Shown here: positions 1-13,532 of the stretch, in pieces
How positions within the stretch are numbered: position 1 is the first letter of the stretch
Layout of the letters: every line of letters starts with the position of its first letter
NCBI GenBank assembly: GCA_037783545.1
Contig: JBBELK010001252.1
Location: 1-64,000 of the forward strand
Origin: Henricia sp. BOLD:AAB3569
Taxonomy: Eukaryota; Echinodermata; Asteroidea; Spinulosida; Echinasteridae
Direction of reading: 5' to 3'
Length of the DNA: 64,000 bases
Notes under the pieces: generated by a model
Told to the model about the DNA's origin: nothing
Seen by the model: the letters and a program-made list of their open reading frames with translations, nothing else
Database searches by the model: none
Translations under genes and position numbers: made by a program

Positions 1-3000
1 AGTCCGATTGACTGAGCATGGCGCACCATCTCAGGAGCTAAACCCAAAGAGGTGTGACAGACAGCCCACGGTTTGCGTTGAGAGCAGTCAGGAAGCTCAA
101 CCCAGTTTTGTGTCTAAACTTTGAAATTTCTCTGCCAATTTACCCGGCGAAAGTCTGTCCCAATTTGTTATGACAAAGTGCGCAATATAGGACAGTTTAG
201 TGCATGCAAAATTTGAAGTTCAGGTCCGGAACATTTTTCGAACTCCAAATTTGGCCGACGTTTGGACCACACACTTTGACCAAATTGCCGAGCCAACACT
301 GCGGTGCGGTTAACGACAGTCCGAATGACTGAGCATGCGCACAACTCAGGAGTACCCCAAAAGAGGTGTGTACAGACAGCCACGGTTTGCGTGAGAGCAA
401 GTCAGGAAGCCTCAACCCAGTTTTTTCTAAACTTTGAAATTTCTCTGCCATTTCCCGGCGAAAGTCTGTCAATTTGTTATGACAAGTGCGCAATATAGAC
501 AGTTTAGGGCATGCAAAATTTGAAGTTCGTCGGAACATTTTTCGAACTCCCAAATTTGCCGACGTTTTGGACCACACTTTGACCAAATTGCGAGCCAAAC
601 TGCGGTGCGTTAACGACAGTCCGAATGACTGAGCATGCGCACAACTCAGGAGTACCCCAAGAGGTGTGTACAGACAGCCACGGTTTGCGTAGAGAGCAGT
701 CAGGAAGCCTCAACCCAGTTTTTTCTAAACTTTGAAATTTCTCTGCCATTTCCCGGCGAAAGTCTGTCAATTTTTTATGACAAGTGCGCAATATAGAGAG
801 TTTAGGGCATGCAAAATTTGAAGTTCGTCGGAACATTTTTCGACCTCCAAATTTGCCGACGTTTGGACCACACTTGACCAAATTGCCGAGCCAAACTGCG
901 GGTGCGTTAACGACAGTCCGAATGACTGAGCATGCGCACAACTCAGGAGTACCCCAAAGAGGTGTGTACAGACAGCCACGGTTTTGCAGTGAGAGCAGTC
1001 AGGAAGCCTCAACCCAGTTTTTTCTAAACTTTGAAATTTCTCTGCCATTTCCCGGCGAAAGTCTGTCAATTTTTTATGACAATGTGCGCAATATAGAGAG
1101 TTTAGGGCATGCAAAATTTGAAGTTCGTCGGAACATTTTTCGACCTCCAAATTTGCCGACGTTTGGACCACACTTGACAAATGGCCCGAGCCAAACTGCG
1201 GTGCGTTAACGACAGTCCGAATGACTGAGCATGCGCACAACTCAGGAGTACCCCAAAGAGGTGTGTACAGACAGCCACGGTTTGCGTGAGAGCAGTCAGG
1301 AAGCCTCAACCCAGTTTTTTCTAAACTTTGAAATTTCTCTGCCATTTCCCGGCGAAAGTCTGTCAATTTTTTATGACAAGTGCGCAATATAGAGAGTTTA
1401 GGGCATGCAAAATTTGAAGTTCGTCGGAACATTTTCGACCTCCAAATTTGCCGACGTTTGGACCACACTTTGACCAAATTGCCGAGCCAAACTGCGGTGC
1501 GTTAACGACAGTCCGAATGACTGAGCATGCGCACAACTCAGGAGTACCCCAAAGAGGTGTGTACAGACAGCCACGGTTTGCGTGAGAGCAGTCAGGAAGC
1601 CTCAACCCAGTTTTTTCTAAACTTTGAAATTTCTCTGCCATTTCCCGGCGAAAGTCTGTCAATTTTTTATGACAAGTGCGCAATATAGAGAGTTTAGGGC
1701 ATGCAAAATTTGAAGTTCGTCGGAACATTTTTCGACCTCCAAATTTGCCGACGTTTGGACCACACTTTGACCAAATTGCCGAGCCAAACTGCGGTGCGTT
1801 AACGACAGTCCGAATGACTGAGCATGCGCACAACTCAGGAGTACCCCAAAGAGGTGTGTACAGACAGCCACGGTTTGCGTGAGAGCAGTCAGGAAGCCTC
1901 AACCCAGTTTTTTCTAAACTTTGAAATTTCTCTGCCATTTCCCGGCGAAAGTCTGTCAATTTTTATGACAAGTGCGCAATATAGAGAGTTTAGGGCATGC
2001 AAAATTTGAAGTTCGTCGGAACATTTTTCGACCTCCAAATTTGCCGACGTTTGGACCACACTTTGACCAAATTGCCGAGCCAAACTGCGGTGCGTTAACG
2101 ACAGTCCGAATGACTGAGCATGCGCACAACTCAGGAGTACCCCAAAGAGGTGTGTACAGACAGCCACGGTTTGCGTGAGAGCAGTCAGGAAGCCTCAACC
2201 CAGTTTTTTCTAAACTTTGAAATTTCTCTGCCATTTCCCGGCGAAAGTCTGTCAATTTTTTATGACAAGTGCGCAATATAGAGAGTTTAGGGCATGCAAA
2301 ATTTGAAGTTCGTCGGAACATTTTTCGACCTCCAAATTTGCCGACGTTTGGACCACACTTTGACCAAATTGCCGAGCCAAACTGCGGTGCGTTAACGACA
2401 GTCCGAATGACTGAGCATGCGCACAACTCAGGAGTACCCCAAAGAGGTGTGTACAGACAGCCACGGTTTGCGTGAGAGCAGTCAGGAAGCCTCAACCCAG
2501 TTTTTTCTAAACTTTGAAATTTCTCTGCCATTTCCCTGGCGAAAGTCTGTCAATTTTTTATGACAAGTGCGCAATATAGAGAGTTTAGGGCATGCAAAAT
2601 TTGAAGTTCGTCGGAACATTTTTCGACCTCCAAATTTGCCGACGTTTGGACCACACTTTGACCAAATTGCCGAGCCAAACTGCGGTGCGTTAACGACAGT
2701 CCGAATGACTGAGCATGCGCACAACTCAGGAGTACCCCAAAGAGGTGTTGTACAGACAGCCACGGTTTGCGTGAGAGCAGTCAGGAAGCCTCAACCCAGT
2801 TTTTTCTAAACTTTGAAATTTCTCTGCCATTTCCCGGCGAAAGTCTGTCAATTTTTTATGACAAGTGCGCAATATAGAGAGTTTAGGGCATGCAAAATTT
2901 GAAGTTCGTCGGAACATTTTTCGACCTCCAAATTTGCCGACGTTTGGACCACACTTTGACCAAATTGCCGAGCCAAACTGCGGTGCGTTAACGACAGTCC

Positions 3001-3300
3001 GAATGACTGAGCATGCGCACAACTCAGGAGTACCCCAAAGAGGTGTGTACAGACAGCCACGTTTGCGTGAGAGCAGTCAGGAAGCCTCAACCCAGTTTTT
3101 TCTAAACTTTGAAATTTCTCTGCCATTTCCCGGCGAAAGTCTGTCAATTTTTTATGACAAGTGCGCAATATAGAGAGTTTAGGGCATGCAAAATTTGAAG
3201 TTCGTCGGAACATTTTTCGACCTCCAAATTTGCCGACGTTTGGACCACACTTTGACCAAATTGCCGAGCCAAACTGCGGTTGCGTTAACGACAGTCCGAA
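1..3300 (+). repeat. Indel-rich left end of the array
   Basis: The same monomers are present, but single-base insertions and deletions are far denser than elsewhere, above all in the first 600 bp. Examples are GAGCATGGCGCACCATCTC near 15-33, TTTGGCCGACG near 252 and ACCACACACTTTGACC near 265. Deletions appear too, such as CACGTTTGCG near 3060. Open frames that run through dozens of monomers further right are broken every few hundred bases here. The pattern, mostly one-base indels beside short homopolymers, looks more like unpolished consensus at a contig edge than like biological decay, which would also raise substitutions. Confidence 0.7.
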
Positions 3301-6300
3301 TGACTGAGCATGCGCACAACTCAGGAGTACCCCAAAGAGGTGTGTACAGACAGCCACGGTTTGCGTGAGAGCAGTCAGGAAGCCTCAACCCAGTTTTTTC
3401 TAAACTTTGAAATTTCTCTGCCATTTCCCGGCGAAAGTCTGTCAATTTTTTATGACAAGTGCGCAATATAGAGAGTTTAGGGCATGCAAAATTTGAAGTT
3501 CGTCGGAACATTTTTCGACCTCCAAATTTGCCGACGTTTGGACCACACTTTGACCAAATTGCCGAGCCAAACTGCGGTGCGTTAACGACAGTCCGAATGA
3601 CTGAGCATGCGCACAACTCAGGAGTACCCCAAAGAGGTGTGTACAGACAGCCACGGTTTGCGTGAGAGCAGTCAGGAAGCCTCAACCCAGTTTTTTCTAA
3701 ACTTTGAAATTTCTCTGCCATTTCCCGGCGAAAGTCTGTCAATTTTTTATGACAAGTGCGCAATATAGACAGTTTAGGGCATGCAAAATTTGAAGTTCGT
3801 CGGAACATTTTTCGACCTCCAAATTTGCCGACGTTTGGACCACACTTTGACCAAATTGCCGAGCCAAACTGCGGTGCGTTAACGACAGTCCGAATGACTG
3901 AGCATGCGCACAACTCAGGAGTACCCCAAAGAGGTGTGTACAGACAGCCACGGTTTGCGTGAGAGCAGTCAGGAGCCTCAACCCAGTTTTTTCTAAACTT
4001 TGAAATTTCTCTGCCATTTCCCGGCGAAAGTCTGTCAATTTTTTATGACAAGTGCGCAATATAGAGAGTTTAGGGCATGCACAATTTGAAGTTCGTCGGA
4101 ACATTTTTCGACCTCCAAATTTGCCGACGTTTGGACCACACTTTGACCAAATTGCCGAGCCAAACTGCGGTGCGTTAACGACAGTCCGAATGACTGAGCA
4201 TGCGCACAACTCAGGAGTACCCCAAAGAGGTGTGTACAGACAGCCACGGTTTGCGTGAGAGCAGTCAGGAAGCCTCAACCCAGTTTTTTCTAAACTTTGA
4301 AATTTCTCTGCCATTTCCCGGCGAAAGTCTGTCAATTTTTTATGACAAGTGCGCAATATAGAGAGTTTAGGGCATGCAAAATTTGAAGTTCGTCGGAACA
4401 TTTTCGACTCCAAATTTGCCGACGTTTCGGACCACACTTTGACCAAATTGCCGAGCCAAACTGCGGTGCGTTAACGACAGTCCGAATGACTGAGCATGCG
4501 CACAACTCAGGAGTACCCCAAAGAGGTGTGTACAGACAGCCACGGTTTGCGTGAGAGCAGTCAGGAAGCCTCAACCCAGTTTTTTCTAAACTTTGAAATT
4601 TCTCTGCCATTTCCCGGCGAAAGTCTGTCAATTTTTATGACAAGTGCGCAATATAGAGAGTTTAGGGCATGCAAAATTTGAAGTTCGTCGGAACATTTTC
4701 GACCTCCAAATTTGCCGACGTTTGGACCACACTTTGACCAAATTGCCGAGCCAAACTGCGGTGCGTTATCGACAGTCCGAATGACTGAGCATGCGCACAA
4801 CTCAGGAGTACCCCAAAGAGGTGTGTACAGACAGCCACGGTTTGCGTGAGAGCAGTCAGGAAGCCTCAACCCAGTTTTTTCTAACTTAGAAATTTCTCTG
4901 CCATTTCCCGCGAAAGTCTGTCAATTTTTTATGACAAGTGCGCAATATAGAGAGTTTAGGGCATGCAAAATTTGAAGTTCGTCGGAACATTTTTCGACCT
5001 CCAAATTTGCCGACGTTCGGACCACACTTTGACCAAATTGCCGAGCCAAACTGCGGTGCGTTAACGACAGTCCGAATGACTGAGCATGCGCACAACTCAG
5101 GAGTACCCCAAAGAGGTGTGTACAGACAGCCACGGTTTGCGTGAGAGCAGTCAGGAAGCCTCAACCCAGTTTTTTCTAAACTTTGAAATTTCTCTGCCAT
5201 TTCCCGGCGAAAGTCTGTCAATTTTTTATGACAAGTGCGCAATATAGAGAGTTTAGGGCATGCAAAATTTGAAGTTCGTCGGAACATTTTTCGACCTCCA
5301 AATTTGCCGACGTTTGGACCACACTTTGACCAAATTGCCGAGCCAAACTGCGGTGCGTTAACGACAGTCCGAATGACTGAGCATGCGCACAACTCAGGAG
5401 TACCCAAAGAGGTGTGTACAGACAGCCACGGTTTGCGTGAGAGCAGTCAGGAAGCATCAACCAGTTTTTTCTAAACTTTGAAATTTCTCTGCCATTTCCC
5501 GCGAAAGTCTGTCAATTTTTTATGACAAGTGCGCAATATAGAGAGTTTAGGGCATGCAAAATTTGAAGTTCGTCGGAACATTTTTCGACCTCCAAATTTG
5601 CCGACGTTTGGACCACACTTTGACCAAATTGCCGAGCCAAACTGCGGTGCGTTAACGACAGTCCGAATGACTGAGCATGCGCACAACTCAGGAGTACCCC
5701 AAAGAGGTGTGTACAGACAGCCACGGTTTGCGTGAGAGCAGTCAGGAAGCCTCAACCCAGTTTTTTCTAAACTTTGAAATTTCTCTGCCATTTCCCGGCG
5801 AAAGTCTGTCAATTTTTTATGACAAGTGCGCAATACAGAGAGTTTAGGGCATGCACAATTTGAAGTTCGTCGGAACATTTTTCGACCTCCAAATTTGCCG
5901 ACGTTTGGACCACACTTTGACCAAATTGCCGAGCCAAACTGCGGTGCGTTAACGACAGTCCGAATGACTGAGCATGCGCACAACTCAGGAGTACCCAAAG
6001 AGGTGTGTACAGACAGCCACGGTTGCGTGAGAGCAGTCAGGAAGCCTCAACCCAGTTTTTTCTAAACTTTGAAATTTCTCTGCCATTTCCCGGCGAAAGT
6101 CTGTCAATTTTTTATGACAAGTGCGCAATATAGAGAGTTTAGGGCATGCAAAATTTGAAGTTCGTCGGAACATTTTTCGACCTCCAAATTTGCCGACGTT
6201 TGGACCACACTTTGACCAAATTGCCGAGCCAAACTGCGGTGCGTTAACGACAGTCCGAATGACTGAGCATGCGCACAACTCAGGAGTACCCCAAAGAGGT

Positions 6301-9300
6301 GTGTACAGACAGCCACGGTTTGCGTGAGAGCAGTCAGGAAGCCTCAACCCAGTTTTTTCTAAACTTTGAAATTTCTCTGCCATTTCCCGGCGAAAGTCTG
6401 TCAATTTTTTATGACAAGTGCGCAATATAGAGAGTTTAGGGCATGCAAAATTTGAAGTTCGTCGGAACATTTTTCGACCTCCAAATTTGCCGACGTTTGG
6501 ACCACACTTTGACCAAATTGCCGAGCCAAACTGCGGTGCGTTAACGACAGTCCGAATGACTGAGCATGCGCACAACTCAGGAGTACCCCAAAGAGGTGTG
6601 TACAGACAGCCACGGTTTGCGTGAGAGCAGTCAGGAAGCCTCAACCCAGTTTTTTCTAAACTTTGAAATTTCTCTGCCATTTCCCGGCGAAAGTCTGTCA
6701 ATTTTTTATGACAAGTGCGCAATATAGAGAGTTTAGGGCATGCAAAATTTGAAGTTCGTCGGAACATTTTTCGACCTCCAAATTTGCCGACGTTTGGACC
6801 ACACTTTGACCAAATTGCCGAGCCAAACTGCGGTGCGTTATCGACAGTCCGAATGACTGAGCATGCGCACAACTCAGGAGTACCCCAAAGAGGTGTGTAC
6901 AGACAGCCACGGTTTGCGTGAGAGCAGTCAGGAAGCCTCAACCCAGTTTTTTCTAAACTTAGAAATTTCTCTGCCATTTCCCGCGAAAGTCTGTCAATTT
7001 TTTATGACAAGTGCGCAATATAGAGAGTTTAGGGCATGCAAAATTTGAAGTTCGTCGGAACATTTTTCGACCTCCAAATTTGCCGACGTTCGGACCACAC
7101 TTTGACCAAATTGCCGAGCCAAACTGCGGTGCGTTAACGACAGTCCGAATGACTGAGCATGCGCACAACTCAGGAGTACCCCAAAGAGGTGTGTACAGAC
7201 AGCCACGGTTTGCGTGAGAGCAGTCAGGAAGCCTCAACCCAGTTTTTTCTAAACTTTGAAATTTCTCTGCCATTTCCCGGCGAAAGTCTGTCAATTTGTT
7301 ATGACAAGTGCGCAATATAGAGAGTTTAGGGCATGCAAAATTTGAAGTTCGTCGGAACATTTTTCGACCTCCAAATTTGCCGACGTTTGGACCACACTTT
7401 GACCAAATTGCCGAGCCAAACTGCGGTGCGTTAACGACAGTCCGAATGACTGAGCATGCGCACAACTCAGGAGTACCCCAAAGAGGTGTGTACAGACAGC
7501 CACGGTTTGCGTGAGAGCAGTCAGGAAGCATCAACCCAGTTTTTTCTAAACTTTGAAATTTCTCTGCCATTTCCCGGCGAAAGTCTGTCAATTTTTTATG
7601 ACAAGTGCGCAATATAGAGAGTTTAGGGCATGCAAAATTTGAAGTTCGTCGGAACATTTTTCGACCTCCAAATTTGCCGACGTTTGGACCACACTTTGAC
7701 CAAATTGCCGAGCCAAACTGCGGTGCGTTAACGACAGTCCGAATGACTGAGCATGCGCACAACTCAGGAGTACCCCAAAGAGGTGTGTACAGACAGCCAC
7801 GGTTTGCGTGAGAGCAGTCAGGAAGCCTCAACCCAGTTTTTTCTAAACTTTGAAATTTCTCTGCCATTTCCCGGCGAAAGTCTGTCAATTTTTATGACAA
7901 GTGCGCAATACAGAGAGTTTAGGGCATGCACAATTTGAAGTTCGTCGGAACATTTTTCGACCTCCAAATTTGCCGACGTTTGGACCACACTTTGACCAAA
8001 TTGCCGAGCCAAACTGCGGTGCGTTAACGACAGTCCGAATGACTGAGCATGCGCACAACTCAGGAGTACCCCAAAGAGGTGTGTACAGACAGCCACGGTT
8101 TGCGTGAGAGCAGTCAGGAAGCCTCAACCCAGTTTTTTCTAAACTTTGAAATTTCTCTGCCATTTCCCGGCGAAAGTCTGTCAATTTTTTATGACAAGTG
8201 CGCAATATAGAGAGTTTAGGGCATGCAAAATTTGAAGTTCGTCGGAACATTTTTCGACCTCCAAATTGCCGACGTTTGGACCACACTTTGACCAAATTGC
8301 CGAGCCAAACTGCGGTGCGTTAACGACAGTCCGAATGACTGAGCATGCGCACAACTCAGGAGTACCCCAAAGAGGTGTGTACAGACAGCCACGGTTTGCG
8401 TGAGAGCAGTCAGGAAGCCTCAACCCAGTTTTTTCTAAACTTTGAAATTTCTCTGCCATTTCCCGGCGAAAGTCTGTCAATTTTTTATGACAAGTGCGCA
8501 ATATAGAGAGTTTAGGGCATGCAAAATTTGAAGTTCGTCGGAACATTTTTCGACCTCCAAATTTGCCGACGTTTGGACCACACTTTGACCAAATTGCCGA
8601 GCCAAACTGCGGTGCGTTAACGACAGTCCGAATGACTGAGCATGCGCACAACTCAGGAGTACCCCAAAGAGGTGTGTACAGACAGCCACGGTTTGCGTGA
8701 GAGCAGTCAGGAAGCCTCAACCAGTTTTTTCTAAACTTTGAAATTTCTCTGCCATTTCCCGGCGAAAGTCTGTCAATTTTTATGACAAGTGCGCAATATA
8801 GAGAGTTTAGGGCATGCAAAATTTGAAGTTCGTCGGAACATTTTTCGACCTCCAAATTTGCCGACGTTTGGACCACACTTTGACCAAATTGCCGAGCCAA
8901 ACTGCGGTGCGTTAACGACAGTCCGAATGACTGAGCATGCGCACAACTCAGGAGTACCCCAAAGAGGTGTGTACAGACAGCCACGGTTTGCGTGAGAGCA
9001 GTCAGGAAGCCTCAACCCAGTTTTTTCTAACTTTGAAATTTCTCTGCCATTTCCCGGCGAAAGTCTGTCAATTTTTTATGACAAGTGCGCAATATAGAGA
9101 GTTTAGGGCATGCAAAATTTGAAGTTCGTCGGAACATTTTTCGACCTCCAAATTTGCCGACGTTTGGACCACACTTTGACCAAATTGCCGAGCCAAACTG
9201 CGGTGCGTTAACGACAGTCCGAATGACTGAGCATGCGCACAACTCAGGAGTACCCCAAAGAGGTGTGTACAGACAGCCACGGTTTGCGTGAGAGCAGTCA

Positions 9301-12300
9301 GGAAGCCTCAACCCAGTTTTTTCTAAACTTTGAAATTTCTCTGCCATTTCCCGGCGAAAGTCTGTCAATTTTTTATGACAAGTGCGCAATATAGAGAGTT
9401 TAGGGCATGCAAAATTTGAAGTTCGTCGGAACATTTTTCGACCTCCAAATTTGCCGACGTTCGGACCACACTTTGACCAAATTGCCGAGCCAAACTGCGG
9501 TGCGTTAACGACAGTCCGAATGACTGAGCATGCGCACAACTCAGGAGTACCCCAAAGAGGTGTGTACAGACAGCCACGGTTTGCGTGAGAGCAGTCAGGA
9601 AGCCTCAACCCAGTTTTTTCTAAACTTTGAAATTTCTCTGCCATTTTCCGGCGAAAGTCTGTCAATTTTTTATGACAAGTGCGCAATATAGAGAGTTTAG
9701 GGCATGCAAAATTTGAAGTTCGTCGGAACATTTTTCGACCTCCAAATTTGCCGACGTTTGGACCACACTTTGACCAAATTGCCGAGCCAAACTGCGGTGC
9801 GTTAACGACAGTCCGAATGACTGAGCATGCGCACAACTCAGGAGTACCCCAAAGAGGTGTGTACAGACAGCCACGGTTTGCGTGAGAGCAGTCAGGAAGC
9901 CTCAACACAGTTTTTTCTAAACTTTGAAATTTCTCTGCCATTTCCCGGCGAAAGTCTGTCAATTTTTTTATGACAAGTGCGCAATATAGAGAGTTTAGGG
10001 CATGCAAAATTTGAAGTTCGTCGGAACATTTTTCGACCTCCAAATTTGCCGACGTTTGGACCACACTTTGACCAAATTGCCGAGCCAAACTGCGGTGCGT
10101 TAACGACAGTCGAATGACTGAGCATGCGCACAACTCAGGAGTACCCCAAAGAGGTGTGTACAGACAGCCACGGTTTGCGTGAGAGCAGTCAGGAAGCCTC
10201 AACCCAGTTTTTTCTAAACTTTGAAATTTCTCTGCCATTTCCGGCGAAAGTCTGTCAATTTTTTATGACAAGTGCGCAATATAGAGAGTTTAGGGCATGC
10301 AAAATTTGAAGTTCGTCGGAACATTTTTCGACCTCCAAATTTGCCGACGTTTGGACCACACTTTGACCAAATTGCCGAGCCAAACTGCGGTGCGTTAACG
10401 ACAGTCCGAATGACTGAGCATGCGCACAACTCAGGAGTACCCCAAAGAGGTGTGTACAGACAGCCACGGTTTGCGTGAGAGCAGTCAGGAAGCCTCAACC
10501 CAGTTTTTTCTAAACTTTGAAATTTCTCTGCCATTTCCCGGCGAAAGTCTGTCAATTTTTTATGACAAGTGCGCAATATAGAGAGTTTAGGGCATGCAAA
10601 ATTTGAAGTTCGTCGGAACATTTTTCGACCTCCAAATTTGCCGACGTTTGGACCACACTTTGACCAAATTGCCGAGCCAAACTGCGGTGCGTTAACGACA
10701 GTCCGAATGACTGAGCATGCGCACAACTCAGGAGTACCCCAAAGAGGTGTGTACAGACAGCCACGGTTTGCGTGAGAGCAGTCAGGAAGCCTCAACCCAG
10801 TTTTTTCTAAACTTTGAAATTTCTCTGCCATTTCCCGGCGAAAGTCTGTCAATTTTTTATGACAAGTGCGCAATATAGAGAGTTTAGGGCATGCAAAATT
10901 TGAAGTTCGTCGGAACATTTTTCGACCTCCAAATTTGCCGACGTTCGGACCACACTTTGACCAAATTGCCGAGCCAAACTGCGGTGCGTTAACGACAGTC
11001 CGAATGACTGAGCATGCGCACAACTCAGGAGTACCCCAAAGAGGTGTGTACAGACAGCCACGGTTTGCGTGAGAGCAGTCAGGAAGCCTCAACCCAGTTT
11101 TTTCTAAACTTTGAAATTTCTCTGCCATTTCCCGGCGAAAGTCTGTCAATTTTTTATGACAAGTGCGCAATATAGAGAGTTTAGGGCATGCAAAATTTGA
11201 AGTTCGTCGGAACATTTTTCGACCTCCAAATTTGCCGACGTTCGGACCACACTTTGACCAAATTGCCGAGCCAAACTGCGGTGCGTTAACGACAGTCCGA
11301 ATGACTGAGCATGCGCACAACTCAGGAGTACCCCAAAGAGGTGTGTACAGACAGCCACGGTTTGCGTGAGAGCAGTCAGGAAGCCTCAACCCAGTTTTTT
11401 CTAACTTTGAAATTTCTCTGCCATTTCCCGGCGAAAGTCTGTCAATTTTTATGACAAGTGCGCAATATAGAGAGTTTAGGGCATGCAAAATTTGAAGTTC
11501 GTCGGAACATTTTTCGACCTCCAAATTTGCCGACGTTCGGACCACACTTTGACCAAATTGCCGAGCCAAACTGCGGTGCGTTAACGACAGTCCGAATGAC
11601 TGAGCATGCGCACAACTCAGGAGTACCCCAAAGAGGTGTGTACAGACAGCCACGGTTTGCGTGAGAGCAGTCAGGAAGCCTCAACCCAGTTTTTTCTAAA
11701 CTTTGAAATTTCTCTGCCATTTTCCGGCGAAAGTCTGTCAATTTTTTATGACAAGTGCGCAATATAGAGAGTTTAGGGCATGCAAAATTTGAAGTTCGTC
11801 GGAACATTTTTCGACTCCAAATTTGCCGACGTTTGGACCACACTTTGACCAAATTGCCGAGCCAAACTGCGGTGCGTTAACGACAGTCCGAATGACTGAG
11901 CATGCGCACAACTCAGGAGTACCCCAAAGAGGTGTGTACAGACAGCCACGGTTTGCGTGAGAGCAGTCAGGAAGCCTCAACCCAGTTTTTTCTAAACTTT
12001 GAAATTTCTCTGCCATTTCCCGGCGAAAGTCTGTCAATTTTTTATGACAAGTGCGCAATATAGAGAGTTTAGGGCATGCAAAATTTGAAGTTCGTCGGAA
12101 CATTTTTCGACCTCCAAATTTGCCGACGTTTGGACCACACTTTGACCAAATTGCCGAGCCAAACTGCGGTGCGTTAACGACAGTCCGAATGACTGAGCAT
12201 GCGCACAACTCAGGAGTACCCCAAATAGGTGTGTACAGACAGCCACGGTTTGCGTGAGAGCAGTCAGGAAGCCTCAACCCAGTTTTTTCTAAACTTTGAA

Positions 12301-13532
12301 ATTTCTCTGCCATTTCCCGGCGAAAGTCTGTCAATGTTTTATGACAAGTGCGCAATATAGAGAGTTTAGGGCATGCAAAATTTGAAGTTCGTCGGAACAT
12401 TTTTCGACCTCCAAATTTGCCGACGTTTGGACCACACTTTGACCAAATTGCCGAGCCAAACTGCGGTGCGTTAACGATAGTCCGAATGACTGAGCATGCG
12501 CACAACTCAGGAGTACCCCAAAGAGGTGTGTACAGACAGCCACGGTTTGCGTGAGAGCAGTCAGGAAGCCTCAACCCAGTTTTTTCTAAACTTTGATATT
12601 TCTCTGCCATTTCCCGGCGAAAGTCTGTCAATTTTTTATGACAAGTGCGCAATATAGAGAGTTTAGGGCATGCAAAATTTGAAGTTCGTCGGAACATTTT
12701 TCGACCTCCAAATTTGCCGACGTTTGGACCACACTTTGACCAAATTGCCGAGCCAAACTGCGGTGCGTTAACGACAGTCCGAATGACTGAGCATGCGCAC
12801 AACTCAGGAGTACCCCAAAGAGGTGTGTACAGACAGCCACGGTTTGCGTGAGAGCAGTCAGGAAGCCTCAACCCAGTTTTTCTAAACTTTGAAATTTCTC
12901 TGCCATTTCCCGGCGAAAGTCTGTCAATTTTTTATGACAAGTGCGCAATATAGAGAGTTTAGGGCATGCAAAATTTGAAGTTCGTCGGAACATTTTTCGA
13001 CCTCCAAATTTGCCGACGTTTGGACCACACTTTGACCAATTGCCGAGCCAAACTGCGGTGCGTTAACGACAGTCCGAATGACTGAGCATGCGCACAACTC
13101 AGGAGTACCCCAAATAGGTGTGTACAGACAGCCACGGTTTGCGTGAGAGCAGTCAGGAAGCCTCAACCCAGTTTTTTCTAAACTTTGAAGTTTCTCTGCC
13201 ATTTCCCGGCGAAAGTCTGTCAATTTTTTATGACAAGTGCGCAATATAGAGAGTTTAGGGCATGCAAAATTTGAAGTTCGTCGGAACATTTTTCGACCTC
13301 CAAATTTGCCGACGTTTGGACCACACTTTGACCAAATTGCCGAGCCAAACTGCGGTGCGTTAACGACAGTCCGAATGACTGAGCATGCGCACAACTCAGG
13401 AGTACCCAAAGAGGTGTGTACAGACAGCCACGGTTTGCGTGAGAGCAGTCAGGAAGCCTCAACCCAGTTTTTTCTAAACTTTGAAATTTCTCTGCCATTT
13501 CCAGGCGAAAGTCTGTCAATTTTTTATGACAA

